Assembly: GCA_902800215.1 (NCBI GenBank)
Contig: CADCDS010000012.1
Span: forward strand, 34,808 to 98,807
Source of the DNA: an uncultured Bacteroidales bacterium
Lineage (GTDB): Bacteria > Bacteroidota > Bacteroidia > Bacteroidales > Paludibacteraceae
Direction: 5' to 3'
DNA: 64,000 bases
Made by a program: the position numbers and the translations under genes. The notes beneath the pieces are model-generated. The model was not told the origin of the DNA. It ran no database searches and saw only the letters and a list, made by a program, of their open reading frames with translations. Below are positions 1-9,086 of the stretch, piece after piece; positions within the stretch are counted from its first letter, which is position 1; every line of letters starts with the position of its first letter.

Positions 1-1670
1 AAGCGCCGATTATTGCGTTGACTGCGACGGCGACGCCGAAGGTGCAGAAAGACATCCAGAAGAACTTAGGTATGCTGGAGGCGACGGTATTCAAGAGCAG
101 TTTCAACCGTCCGAACCTGTATTACGAAGTACGTCCGAAAACAGCGGACGTAGATAAGGATCTGGTGCGTTTCATCCGAGGCATGGAAGGCAAGAGCGGT
201 ATCGTCTATTGTTTGGCACGCAAGGAGGTGGAAGATCTGGCGGAGGTGCTGAAGGTAAACGGAATCAGTGCCCGTCCGTACCATGCGGGCATGGATGCTC
301 AGACGAGGTCTGAGAACCAAGACGCATTCTTGATGGAAGAGTGCCAGGTTATTGTAGCGACGATCGCTTTCGGTATGGGTATTGACAAGCCGGACGTGCG
401 GTTTGTGGTGCATTACGATATTCCAAAGAGTTTGGAGGGATATTATCAGGAGACGGGTCGTGCCGGTCGCGACGGAGGTGAAGGAATCTGTCTGTGTTTC
501 TACAGTCCGGATGATATTGAGCGATTGAGACGTTTCCAGAAAGACAAGACGCCGAAGGAGATCGGAATCGGCAATCAGTTGCTGTTTGAGACGCAGAGTT
601 ATGCGGAGAGTACGATCTGTAGGCGGAAACTGTTGCTGCACTATTTCGGAGAGGAATACAACGAGGAGAAGTGCGGTAATTGCGACAACTGCCGGAAGAC
701 GTATAAGCAGATCGATGCGAGTGAGTTGTTACAGATCGCGCTGGAGACGATTCAGCAGGTGAACGAGCACCATAAGGCCGAACATATCGTAGATATCCTG
801 CATGGTAACCAGACAGCAGAGGTGATGAGTTACCATCACGACGAGCTGGATAACTTCGGAGCGGCAAGTGACGTGGAAGAGAGTACGCTGCATGCCATCC
901 TGCGACAGGCGCTGTTGGTAGGAATGATCAAGAAGGATGTGGACAGTTACGGCGACCTGAAACTGCAGAAAGACGGACTGAAGTTCATTCGCAAACCGGG
1001 TAAGTTCGAAGTGCCGATTGAGGTGCAAGACGAGGATGAGATCGATATGGACGGTGCAGGAGCAACCTGCGCGGCTGCCGACGAGGTGCTGTATGCGATC
1101 TTAAAGGATATCCGTAGGAAGGTAGCGAAGAAGAACGATGTTCCGCCGTTTGTGATCTTCCAGGATCCGAGTCTGGAGGCGATGGCGACGACGTATCCGA
1201 TCACGATGGAAGAGTTACTGATGATTCCGGGTGTGGGTGTGGCAAAAGCCAAGCGGTACGGTGATGAGTTCCTGCATATTATTAAGGAGTACGTCGATGA
1301 GAACGAGATCATCCGTCCGGAGGATCTGCGGATACGAACTGTTGCGAAGAAGAGTACCCGCAAGAAACAGATTATTCAGGCGATCGACCGGCGTGTGGAT
1401 CTGGACGACTTGGCCGAGAGTAACGGTATGTCGATGGAGGAGATGATGGATGAGTTGGAGGCGATCGTGTTCAGCGGTACCAAGATCAACATCAATTACT
1501 TCATCAAGGAGGTAGTGGATCCGGATGAGGAAGAAGAGATCTACGACTACTTCAAGAACGCCGATGACGATAATATCAAGAAGGCGATGGAGGAGTTAGG
1601 CGAGGATTACTACGACGAGATGCATGTACGGTTGGTACGATTGAAGTTCCACTGCGATTTAGGAAACTAA
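1..1670 (+). CDS. recQ: ATP-dependent DNA helicase RecQ, 5' end cut by the window edge
   Basis: RecQ is a 3'-5' DNA helicase used in recombination and repair of stalled forks. The reading frame is open from base 3 and enters in the motor after the DEAH box, at the ALTATAT motif, so the N-terminal part lies outside the window. Seen in order are the second motor lobe with GMGIDKPDVR and QETGRAGRDG (motifs V and VI), the RQC zinc module (one Cys before LLLHYFGEEY, then CGNCDNC), and an HRDC domain at bases about 1080-1290 containing LLMIPGVGVAKAKRYG. A further acidic tail of about 120 residues follows. The stop overlaps the rimO start (TAATG). The TTG at base 18 is an internal codon, not a start. 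Confidence 0.95.
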   Translation, partial: APIIALTATATPKVQKDIQKNLGMLEATVFKSSFNRPNLYYEVRPKTADVDKDLVRFIRGMEGKSGIVYCLARKEVEDLAEVLKVNGISARPYHAGMDAQTRSENQDAFLMEECQVIVATIAFGMGIDKPDVRFVVHYDIPKSLEGYYQETGRAGRDGGEGICLCFYSPDDIERLRRFQKDKTPKEIGIGNQLLFETQSYAESTICRRKLLLHYFGEEYNEEKCGNCDNCRKTYKQIDASELLQIALETIQQVNEHHKAEHIVDILHGNQTAEVMSYHHDELDNFGAASDVEESTLHAILRQALLVGMIKKDVDSYGDLKLQKDGLKFIRKPGKFEVPIEVQDEDEIDMDGAGATCAAADEVLYAILKDIRRKVAKKNDVPPFVIFQDPSLEAMATTYPITMEELLMIPGVGVAKAKRYGDEFLHIIKEYVDENEIIRPEDLRIRTVAKKSTRKKQIIQAIDRRVDLDDLAESNGMSMEEMMDELEAIVFSGTKININYFIKEVVDPDEEEEIYDYFKNADDDNIKKAMEELGEDYYDEMHVRLVRLKFHCDLGN

Positions 1671-2983
1671 TGGTTAAAGGGCAGGTAGATTTTATAACGC
1701 TGGGGTGTTCGAAGAATTTGGTGGATGCCGAGCGGGTGATGCGGCAGTTGGAGGCGGCAGGTTGGAGGTGTGTGCATGACCCGGAGGAGCCGAAGGGCGA
1801 AGTATGCGTGATCAACACCTGCGGATTTATCGGTGACGCGAAGGAGGAGAGTGTGAATATGATCCTTCAGATGGCGGAGCGGAAGAAGAAGGGGAAGTTG
1901 CGGACGCTGATTGTGATGGGCTGTCTGAGTGAGCGGTATCGGGCAGAGTTGGAGGAAGAATTGCCGGAAGTCGATGAATATTACGGGAAGTTTGATTTTG
2001 AGAACATGGTAGAGAGACTCGGTATCCCGGAATCCCGGAATACCGGAATACCGAAGCAATATGAGCGGAAATTGACGACACCGAAGCATTATGCGTATTT
2101 GAAGATCAGCGAGGGATGTAACCGGTTCTGTTCCTATTGTGCGATACCGCTGATTACGGGACGGCATACGAGTAGGCCGAAGGCGGAGATATTAGAGGAA
2201 GTGCGGTGGCTGGTTAGTCAAGGCGTGAAAGAGTTGAACGTGATCGCACAGGATTTGAGCAGTTATGGGCTGGATTTGGAGAAACGGCATATGTTACCGG
2301 AGTTAGTGGATGAGATGGCGCAGATAGAGGGTGTGGAATGGATACGATTGCATTACGCCTATCCGACGGATTTTCCGGAGGAGTTGTTGGATGTGATGGC
2401 GAAACATGCGAATGTGTGCAAGTATCTGGATATTGCGTTACAACATTGTACGGACCATATGTTGGGTTTGATGAGACGGCATATCAATCGGGCGGAACAG
2501 GACGCGTTGATTAAGAAGATCCGGGAGAAAGTGCCGGGCATCTGCATTCGCACCACTTTGTTGGTAGGTCACCCGGGTGAGACGGAAGAAGATTTTGAGG
2601 AGTTGAAGGCGTGGGTGAAGGAAATGCGTTTTGACCGAATGGGTTGTTTTGCGTACTCGGATGAAGAAGGAACGTACGCCAATAAGCATTATACCGACGA
2701 TGTGCCGCAAGAGGTGAAGGAACGGCGTGTGGAGGAGTTGATGGCGATTCAGCAGGAGATCAGCGGTGCGTTGATGGCGCAGAAAGTGGGCACGGTTCAA
2801 CGGGTGATTGTGGATCGGAAAGAAGGCGATTATTGGATCGGAAGGACGCAGTACGATAGTCCGGAGGTGGATTGTGAGGTTCTCGTTGAGAACATTGGAA
2901 ATTGGAAATTGGAAATTGGTGACTTTGTCAATGTTCTGATTACCAAAGCAGAAGAATTTGATTTATACGGAGAGATATGTTAA
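1670..2983 (+). CDS. rimO: Ribosomal protein S12 methylthiotransferase RimO
   Basis: RimO is a radical-SAM enzyme that adds a methylthio group to an Asp of ribosomal protein S12. The 437-residue product has the usual order: an N-terminal MTTase domain starting VDFITLGCSKNLVDAERV, then the radical-SAM core with the CxxxCxxC cluster motif in GCNRFCSYCAIP, and a C-terminal TRAM-like domain. The ATG overlaps the recQ stop by one base, and the end overlaps the next HU gene by 7 bp, so it belongs to the same transcription unit. Two short tandem arrays interrupt it, one in the linker before the radical-SAM domain (2026-2056) and one in the TRAM part (2894-2919). Both keep the frame open. Confidence 0.95.
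   Translation: MVKGQVDFITLGCSKNLVDAERVMRQLEAAGWRCVHDPEEPKGEVCVINTCGFIGDAKEESVNMILQMAERKKKGKLRTLIVMGCLSERYRAELEEELPEVDEYYGKFDFENMVERLGIPESRNTGIPKQYERKLTTPKHYAYLKISEGCNRFCSYCAIPLITGRHTSRPKAEILEEVRWLVSQGVKELNVIAQDLSSYGLDLEKRHMLPELVDEMAQIEGVEWIRLHYAYPTDFPEELLDVMAKHANVCKYLDIALQHCTDHMLGLMRRHINRAEQDALIKKIREKVPGICIRTTLLVGHPGETEEDFEELKAWVKEMRFDRMGCFAYSDEEGTYANKHYTDDVPQEVKERRVEELMAIQQEISGALMAQKVGTVQRVIVDRKEGDYWIGRTQYDSPEVDCEVLVENIGNWKLEIGDFVNVLITKAEEFDLYGEIC
2026..2056 (+). repeat. 8-bp tandem array inside rimO
   Basis: Units are CCCGGAAT, CCCGGAAT, ACCGGAAT and a partial ACCGAAG. The array encodes part of the linker between the MTTase and radical-SAM domains. Confidence 0.8.
2894..2919 (+). repeat. 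7-bp tandem array inside rimO
   Basis: Three exact ATTGGAA units and a partial fourth. Because 7 is not a multiple of 3, the units are read in three frames within the TRAM-like domain. Confidence 0.85.
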
Positions 2984-3255
2984 CAAAAGAATTGATCGGC
3001 TTGATCGGTAACGAAACAGGGCTGAGTAAGAAAGACACAGAGCAGTTATTGGCGACGATGACGGCCATCCTGCGCGAGAATCTGATGGCAGGCAAGACCA
3101 TTCAGCTCCAGGGCATCGGCACGTTAGAAGTGAAAGAGCGCAAGGAGCGTGTGATTGTTCACCCGAAGACGGGTAATCGCACGGTTTCGCCGAGCAAGAA
3201 GCAGATTGCGTTCAAGCCTGTAGCTAACATGAAGGACCATTTAAAAAAGATCTAA
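2977..3255 (+). CDS. HU-family DNA-binding protein
   Basis: This 92-residue product has the length and layout of an HU/IHF subunit: an N-terminal helical part (LTKELIGLIGNETGLSKKDT) followed by beta strands (IQLQGIGTLEVKERKERV) and a basic arm region with NRTVSPSKKQIAFKP. HU proteins bend and compact DNA as dimers. The ATG lies 7 bp inside rimO, and only 3 bp separate its stop from the next gene, which carries a second HU-like domain. Co-transcription makes a heterodimer between the two possible, but that is inference. Confidence 0.9.
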   Translation: MLTKELIGLIGNETGLSKKDTEQLLATMTAILRENLMAGKTIQLQGIGTLEVKERKERVIVHPKTGNRTVSPSKKQIAFKPVANMKDHLKKI

Positions 3256-3258
3256 GTT

Positions 3259-4383
3259 ATGGCAGAGAAACTAAGTTGGACCGAGTTACGCCGTGCGCTG
3301 GCGAGTCGTGCGGGTGTAAGTGAAAAGAGCGCAGGGGCGTTCTTGAACAGTTTCAATGCCCAGCTGATCGAGGCATTGAAGACGGAGAAACAAGTGAAGG
3401 TGAATGGTCTTGGTACGTTTAAGTTACAAGCGGTTGCCGCACGTAAGAGTGTGAACGTGAAGACGGGTGAGGAAATCACTATTCCGGGTTATAACAAAAT
3501 CGTTTTTGCGTCTGAAGCGGGTGTGAAGGAGTTAGTGGAGAGTAATGGCGAAGGGCGAATGGCGAATGGCGAAAGGCCAATGGAGAAGGGCGAAGGGATA
3601 GAGAACGATCCGTTGAAGAAGTTAGGTGTTCAGGCGGCAGAGATTGTAGATATTTTGGGCGAGTTAGGACAAAGTCCTAATACAGAGGCTAATGGCGAAA
3701 GGTTAGAGGCGAAAGGCGAAGAGCCTGTTGTGGAACCGGAACCGGTCGTAGAACCTGAGCCGGTAGTAGAGATAGAACCGGTAGTAGAACCGGTAGTAGA
3801 GCCTGTAGCGGAGCCGGTTAAAGAAGAGCCTCAGCCGGAAGAGCCGAAGAAAAAGAAAAAACATCATTTCTGGCGGGACACGCTGATTTGCGTGGTTTGT
3901 TTGCTGATTGTGTTAGTGATTGCGTTCTTCTTCTTTCGGAGTGAGATCAGCAGTTGGATCAAGTCGTTTGTAGAAGAGAACAAGACGGAGATTGTGGTGC
4001 CGGCAGAAGAGCAAGAGACGCCTGTGACTGTGACCGAAGAGGTGACAGAGACACCGGAAGTAGTGCAAGAACCGGAGGTTGTTATTGAGCCGCAGGTAGA
4101 ACCGGAGACAGCCGTTGAACCGGACTTGTCCCGTTACAAAGGATTGATCAAGACGGAAGAGATTACGGAAGGTAGTCGTCTGGCCTGGATTGCGAAGAAG
4201 TACTATGGTGACCAAGCTTACTGGCCGTACTTGTACGACGCAAACAAGGACCGTATAGATAATCCAAGTAAGATTACGATCGGCACGCCGATTCGTGTGC
4301 CGAAGTTGACGAAGGCGCAAAAGGATACCACGACAGTGGAGTTTTTGGAACTGAAACGAATCGCAGAAGAAGCGATAAGGTAA
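3259..4383 (+). CDS. HU-like domain / transmembrane / LysM fusion protein
   Basis: The 374-residue product joins three parts that normally occur apart. Residues 1-95 form an HU/IHF-like DNA-binding fold (KLSWTELRRALASRAGVSEKSAG, then VKVNGLGTFKL). Residues 95-195 are a low-complexity linker made of two tandem arrays and PEPVVE repeats. A KKKKK cluster precedes one membrane segment at about 207-227 (LICVVCLLIVLVIAFFFF). A Glu/Val-rich stretch follows, then a LysM domain at about 295-350 (LAWIAKKYYGDQAYWPYLYDAN, IGTPIRVPKL), a fold that binds peptidoglycan. The positive charges before the membrane segment predict the HU part inside and LysM outside. A role as a nucleoid-to-wall tether is inference; the domain order is seen. 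Confidence 0.85.
   Translation: MAEKLSWTELRRALASRAGVSEKSAGAFLNSFNAQLIEALKTEKQVKVNGLGTFKLQAVAARKSVNVKTGEEITIPGYNKIVFASEAGVKELVESNGEGRMANGERPMEKGEGIENDPLKKLGVQAAEIVDILGELGQSPNTEANGERLEAKGEEPVVEPEPVVEPEPVVEIEPVVEPVVEPVAEPVKEEPQPEEPKKKKKHHFWRDTLICVVCLLIVLVIAFFFFRSEISSWIKSFVEENKTEIVVPAEEQETPVTVTEEVTETPEVVQEPEVVIEPQVEPETAVEPDLSRYKGLIKTEEITEGSRLAWIAKKYYGDQAYWPYLYDANKDRIDNPSKITIGTPIRVPKLTKAQKDTTTVEFLELKRIAEEAIR
3543..3598 (+). repeat. 7-bp tandem array in the HU-LysM linker
   Basis: Eight units close to AATGGCG or AAGGGCG. They encode the linker residues around GEGRMANGERPMEKGEG. Confidence 0.85.
3691..3725 (+). repeat. Second 7-bp array in the HU-LysM linker
   Basis: Units AATGGCG, AAAGGTT, AGAGGCG, AAAGGCG and AAGAGCC, the same word family as at 3543-3598. 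They encode ANGERLEAKGEEP. Confidence 0.75.
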
Positions 4384-4408
4384 AGGTTATAGGTGATAGG
4401 TGATCGGG
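4381..4408 (+). repeat. 7-bp tandem array joining the HU-LysM stop and the uvrA start
   Basis: Units TAAAGGT, TATAGGT, GATAGGT and GATCGGG. The first unit contains the TAA stop of the upstream gene and the array contains the GTG start of uvrA. Confidence 0.75.
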
Positions 4409-7141
4409 GAAGATTTTATCCATATTGAAGGGGCGGACACGCACAACTTAAAACATGTGACGGTAGACATACCGCGGAATGAGTTGGTGGTAGTGACGGG
4501 AGTGAGCGGCAGCGGCAAGAGTTCGTTGGCGTTTGACACCTTGTATGCGGAGGGTCAGCGGAGGTATGTAGAGAGTCTGAGTGCGTATGCGCGTCAGTTC
4601 ATGGGTAGGATGCAGAAGCCGGAGGTGGATAAGATCGAAGGTATTCCTCCGGCGATTGCCATTCAGCAAAAAGTGACGAGTCGCAATCCCCGTTCCACCG
4701 TAGGCACGGTGACGGAGATTTACGACTATTTAAAGTTATTATACGCGCGCGTAGGTCACACGTACTCGCCTGTGAGCGGAGAGGAAGTGAAGAAGAACAC
4801 GATCCGGGACGTGGTGCGTTACATGGAAGAACAGGAGATCGGTACGCGTCTGTATTTGATCAGTCCGATTATTCTTCCGGAAGGCCGCACGTTAGAGGAG
4901 CAGTTGGCGTTATGGCAAGGGCAAGGTTTCAGTCGTCTGCTGATTGATGGTGACACAGTGCGTTTGGACAATGAGGCCTGGCAGAAAGCGGAAGGTCACG
5001 AGGCGTATCTGTTAGTGGACCGTATTATAGTGGATCACGAGCAAGCGACGAGTAACCGTTTTGCGGACAGTGTGCAGACAGCGTTTTTTGAGGGGCACGG
5101 AGAATGCCGGATCTGGGTGGACAAGAAGGAGAAAGTGTTCTCCGAGCGTTTTGAGGCGGACGGGATTCAGTTTATCGAGCCGAGTGAGCACTTGTTTGAT
5201 TTCAATAATCCGGTAGGTGCGTGTCCGGAGTGCCGCGGTGTAGGTGTGGTTACGGGTATTGATGAGGATCTGGTTATTCCGGACAAGTCGAAATCGGTTT
5301 ATGAAGGTGCTGTTGCCTGCTGGCAAGGCGAGCAGATGCGGAGTTGGCAGGAGGCATTGGTGTATAATGCCAATAAGTTCGGTTTTCCGATCCACACGCC
5401 GTTCTACGCGTTGAGCCAGGAGCAGAAGATGCTGCTGTGGACAGGGAATGAATGGTTCAAGGGTCTGCATGCATTCTTTAAGGAGATTGAGGAGAAGCAG
5501 TACAGCAAGATCCAGTATAAAGTGCTGTTAGCGCGCTATAAAGGAAGGACGATTTGTCCCGTTTGCCGCGGTTTTCACTTGCGTCCGGAGTCGGAATATG
5601 TGCGTGTGAAGGGAAAGAGTATCCAACAGTTGTGTTCGATGCCTATCTCGGAGTTACAGGCATGGTTCGGGTCAGTGGAATGGACGGATATCGAAAAGAA
5701 GACGATTGATATTGTGCTGACGGAGATCAATAGTCGTCTGCAGTTCATGCAAGATGTGGGTTTGAGTTATTTGACGCTGAACCGGCAGAGTAATACCTTA
5801 TCGGGCGGCGAGAGTCAACGCATCCAATTAGCGAAGAGTTTGGGCAGCAGTTTAGTGGGGTCGCTTTATGTATTGGATGAACCGTCTATCGGATTGCATC
5901 CGAGGGATACGGAACGGTTGATTCGGGTGCTGAAGGAGTTACGGGATCTGGGCAATACGATTGTGGTGGTGGAGCACGACGAGGATATTATTGCTGCTGC
6001 GGACCATATTATTGAGATCGGTCCTAATGCAGGAAGGCATGGCGGTGAGATTGTGTATGAAGGTAAACCGCGTCCGGAGTTGGTGCATTTCGACATTCCG
6101 AAACAGAGAAGGCATTGGAACAACTATATCGAGGTAGAAGGAGCATGTGAGAACAACCTAAAGAACCTAACGGTTCGTTTTCCGCTGCATGTGATGACAT
6201 GTGTGACGGGTGTGAGCGGAAGCGGAAAGAGCAGTCTGGTTAGCAAAGTACTCTACCCTGCGTTGAAGAAACACTACGGTGGGTCGTATGCAGAGCACAC
6301 GGGTGATTTCGGCCATTTGAAAGGGAGCATGCACCTGATGCGTGACATTGAGTTTGTAGATCAGAATCCGTTGAGTAAGTCGAGCCGTTCGAATCCGGTG
6401 ACCTACCTGAAGGCATATGACGAGATACGAAGGTTGTATTCGGAGCAGGCGTTGTCGCATCAGTTGGGATTCACTCCGGCACATTTCTCGTTTAACGTGC
6501 CGGGCGGTCGGTGCGAGACGTGTCAAGGGGAAGGAACGATCACGATTGAGATGCAGTTTATGGCAGACTTGGTGCTGGAATGCGAGCAATGTCACGGAAA
6601 ACGGTTCAAGCAAGACGTCTTGGATGTGCATTACCGGGGGAAGTCAATTTACGATGTGCTGTGTATGACGGTGAATCAAGCGGTGGAGTTTTTTGGAGAA
6701 GATCCACAGTGCGATAAGATCGTGAAGCGACTGAAGCCGCTGCAAGATGTGGGTTTGGGTTATCTGCAGTTAGGTCAAAGCAGCAGTACATTATCGGGCG
6801 GTGAGAGTCAACGCGTGAAGTTAGCGTCGTTCCTGGCTCAGGAAGATAACACCCCGACGATTTTTGTGTTTGACGAGCCGACGACGGGTCTGCATCACCG
6901 CGATATAGAGGTGCTGTTACTGTCCTTGAACCGCTTGGTGAACAACGGTCACACGGTGCTGATTATTGAGCATAATCCGGCTGTAATACTGGCAGCGGAC
7001 CATGTGATCGATTTAGGAAAAGAAGGAGGAATAGAGGGCGGAAATATCGTTTGTACCGGTACTCCGGAAGAAGTAGCGGCTTGTGAAGAAAGTTATACCG
7101 GCAAGTATCTTGCCAAAATTATAGAGCAATATGGCAAATAA
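4400..7141 (+). CDS. uvrA: Excinuclease ABC subunit A
   Basis: UvrA is the damage-recognition ATPase of nucleotide excision repair. The 913-residue protein has two ABC modules: Walker A GVSGSGKSS near residue 34 and again TGVSGSGKSSL near 610, two LSGGESQR signatures, and Walker B motifs in YVLDEPSIGLHP and FVFDEPTTGLHHRD. Cysteine pairs remain in GACPECRGVG, TICPVCRG and GRCETCQGEG/CEQCHGKR. The CxxC that usually opens the first zinc module of the E. coli protein is absent here (the segment reads FEADGIQFIEPSEHLFDFNNP), and the region after LYARVG has SPVSG rather than a Cys pair. Translation starts at a GTG inside a 7-bp repeat array. It overlaps the next gene by 11 bp. Confidence 0.95.
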   Translation: MIGEDFIHIEGADTHNLKHVTVDIPRNELVVVTGVSGSGKSSLAFDTLYAEGQRRYVESLSAYARQFMGRMQKPEVDKIEGIPPAIAIQQKVTSRNPRSTVGTVTEIYDYLKLLYARVGHTYSPVSGEEVKKNTIRDVVRYMEEQEIGTRLYLISPIILPEGRTLEEQLALWQGQGFSRLLIDGDTVRLDNEAWQKAEGHEAYLLVDRIIVDHEQATSNRFADSVQTAFFEGHGECRIWVDKKEKVFSERFEADGIQFIEPSEHLFDFNNPVGACPECRGVGVVTGIDEDLVIPDKSKSVYEGAVACWQGEQMRSWQEALVYNANKFGFPIHTPFYALSQEQKMLLWTGNEWFKGLHAFFKEIEEKQYSKIQYKVLLARYKGRTICPVCRGFHLRPESEYVRVKGKSIQQLCSMPISELQAWFGSVEWTDIEKKTIDIVLTEINSRLQFMQDVGLSYLTLNRQSNTLSGGESQRIQLAKSLGSSLVGSLYVLDEPSIGLHPRDTERLIRVLKELRDLGNTIVVVEHDEDIIAAADHIIEIGPNAGRHGGEIVYEGKPRPELVHFDIPKQRRHWNNYIEVEGACENNLKNLTVRFPLHVMTCVTGVSGSGKSSLVSKVLYPALKKHYGGSYAEHTGDFGHLKGSMHLMRDIEFVDQNPLSKSSRSNPVTYLKAYDEIRRLYSEQALSHQLGFTPAHFSFNVPGGRCETCQGEGTITIEMQFMADLVLECEQCHGKRFKQDVLDVHYRGKSIYDVLCMTVNQAVEFFGEDPQCDKIVKRLKPLQDVGLGYLQLGQSSSTLSGGESQRVKLASFLAQEDNTPTIFVFDEPTTGLHHRDIEVLLLSLNRLVNNGHTVLIIEHNPAVILAADHVIDLGKEGGIEGGNIVCTGTPEEVAACEESYTGKYLAKIIEQYGK

Positions 7142-9086
7142 ATTTATGAATGAAATACGTCATTCCGACATTTTCTCTCATCTGCCTCAGATGCATTATA
7201 TGCCGCGTTGGGGTGTGCTGTTGCTGGACTTGTTTCTGTGCACGATCGCTTTTTGGGTGAGTGTATGGATCGGTAGCGGTTTTTTCAACTACATGAACGT
7301 AGGTGAAACCAGTTTATCCATCGGACTGCACTATCTGATTGTGATGGGAATGCAGTTGGTGATGTTCTGGGCGTTCCATACCTATTCGGGTATTCTTCGT
7401 TATTCAACGTTTATTGACACGACGAAGGTGCTGTTATCGAATGTGATGACGGGTCTGGCGCTGGTAGCATTGAACTTGATTTTGGATAACACTTCGGGTA
7501 GCCATCCGTTATTAAACACCGTGATCGCTATCTATGTACCGATGTCGTTTGTGCTGCTGTTCACGTTGCGTGTGGGTGTCAAGACCTTGAGTGAGAACTT
7601 AGAACACAGTACAGGCAGTCCCCAGGTGATGATCTACGGCACGCAGACGGCTGGTGTTGCTATTGCCAAGATGCTAAGGGCGTCGGGTAATAATCCTTAC
7701 CGTCCGGTGGGCTTTATTGCCGATGAGAACGATCGTCACGGATATGACTTGGCGGGTTTGCATGTAAGGCCGTTGAATGAGTCGCTGTTTGCGTGGATGG
7801 AGAAGCAGGGTGTGAAACATGTGATTGTGTCTCCGTTAAAAATGAGGGCGCTAAATCCGGCGAAGGATTTGCAGATTTTTATTGATCACAATGTTCGCAT
7901 TCTAACCACCCCGTATTTCACCCAAATGGACAATACGGACGAAATCGATGCCCAACGTATCGGTCGAATTGATGCGATTCATATTGAAGATTTGTTGGAG
8001 CGTCCACAGATCAACATTAATATGGAGAATGTGCGTCAGTTGATCCAGAAGCGAGTGGTGCTGGTGAGCGGTGCGGCAGGAAGTATCGGAAGTGAGTTGG
8101 TTCGTCAGATACAACAGTTTAAGCCGCAGGTGACGATCTTGTTAGAGATTGCGGAATCGCCGTTGCATGACCTGGCGTTGGATCTGAAAGAGCATTTTCC
8201 GAAGTCCCGTTTCATACCGGTTATAGGCGATGTCCGAAACCGGGAACGCATGGAGCAGGTTTTTGGAGAGATGCGACCGGATATCGTTTTCCATGCAGCC
8301 GCGTACAAGCATGTGCCGTTGATGGAGAGTTTTCCGAACGAAGCCATTCAGGCGAATGTGTTGGGAACGAAGAATATGGCGGATATGTCGGTTAAGTACG
8401 GCGTGCAACGCTTTGTGATGGTTTCGACGGACAAGGCAGTGAACCCGACGAATATCATGGGTGCCAGCAAGCGCATTGCGGAGATTTATGTGCAGTCGCT
8501 ATTTAGGAAGTTGCAGAAAGAGAATCCGAACAGTACCAAATTCATCACGACGCGTTTCGGCAATGTGTTAGGCAGTAACGGTTCGGTGATACCCTTCTTC
8601 CGTAAGCAGATTGCGGCAGGCGGCCCGGTAACGGTGACTCATCCGGATATCATCCGTTATTTCATGACGATTCCGGAAGCTTGTTGTCTGGTGATGGAAG
8701 CCGGTACGTTAGGTGAAGGCGGTGAAATCTTTGTTTTCGACATGGGTCAGCCGGTGAAGATTCTGGATTTGGCGCGTAATATGATTCGTCTGGCAGGCTA
8801 TACACCGGAGAAAGATATCCGCATTGTGTTTACGGGTTTGAGACCGGGTGAGAAGCTGTACGAGGAATTGCTGAACCAAAAGGAGACGACTATTCCTACG
8901 GCCAACGAGAAGATTATGGTAGCCAGAGTGCGTGAGTTTGAGTTTGACGAGGTAAGCAAGGCGGTGGATCAACTGATCGAGACGAGTCGTCACTCCAAAC
9001 CGTTCACGACGGTGACGCTGATGAAGAAGCTGGTGCCGGAATTTATCAGCAACAACTCTATTTATGAACAATTAGATCCTCAGTAA
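7131..9086 (+). CDS. Membrane-bound sugar-nucleotide 4,6-dehydratase (CapD/PglF/WbpM type)
   Basis: Enzymes of this family dehydrate UDP-GlcNAc-type substrates to start synthesis of modified sugars for capsules, O-antigens or glycoproteins. The 651-residue protein starts with about four membrane helices (residues 20-145). A first Rossmann-like domain follows (MIYGTQTAGVAIAKML), then the NAD-binding SDR domain with VSGAAGSIGSELVRQI near residue 312. The catalytic region reads VSTDKAVNPTNIMGASKR, with Met where classical SDRs have Tyr, as is typical of this dehydratase group. It overlaps uvrA by 11 bp, and its TAA overlaps the ATG of the wecA-like gene, so sugar donor and lipid-carrier steps are coupled. 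Confidence 0.9.
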   Translation: MANKFMNEIRHSDIFSHLPQMHYMPRWGVLLLDLFLCTIAFWVSVWIGSGFFNYMNVGETSLSIGLHYLIVMGMQLVMFWAFHTYSGILRYSTFIDTTKVLLSNVMTGLALVALNLILDNTSGSHPLLNTVIAIYVPMSFVLLFTLRVGVKTLSENLEHSTGSPQVMIYGTQTAGVAIAKMLRASGNNPYRPVGFIADENDRHGYDLAGLHVRPLNESLFAWMEKQGVKHVIVSPLKMRALNPAKDLQIFIDHNVRILTTPYFTQMDNTDEIDAQRIGRIDAIHIEDLLERPQININMENVRQLIQKRVVLVSGAAGSIGSELVRQIQQFKPQVTILLEIAESPLHDLALDLKEHFPKSRFIPVIGDVRNRERMEQVFGEMRPDIVFHAAAYKHVPLMESFPNEAIQANVLGTKNMADMSVKYGVQRFVMVSTDKAVNPTNIMGASKRIAEIYVQSLFRKLQKENPNSTKFITTRFGNVLGSNGSVIPFFRKQIAAGGPVTVTHPDIIRYFMTIPEACCLVMEAGTLGEGGEIFVFDMGQPVKILDLARNMIRLAGYTPEKDIRIVFTGLRPGEKLYEELLNQKETTIPTANEKIMVARVREFEFDEVSKAVDQLIETSRHSKPFTTVTLMKKLVPEFISNNSIYEQLDPQ

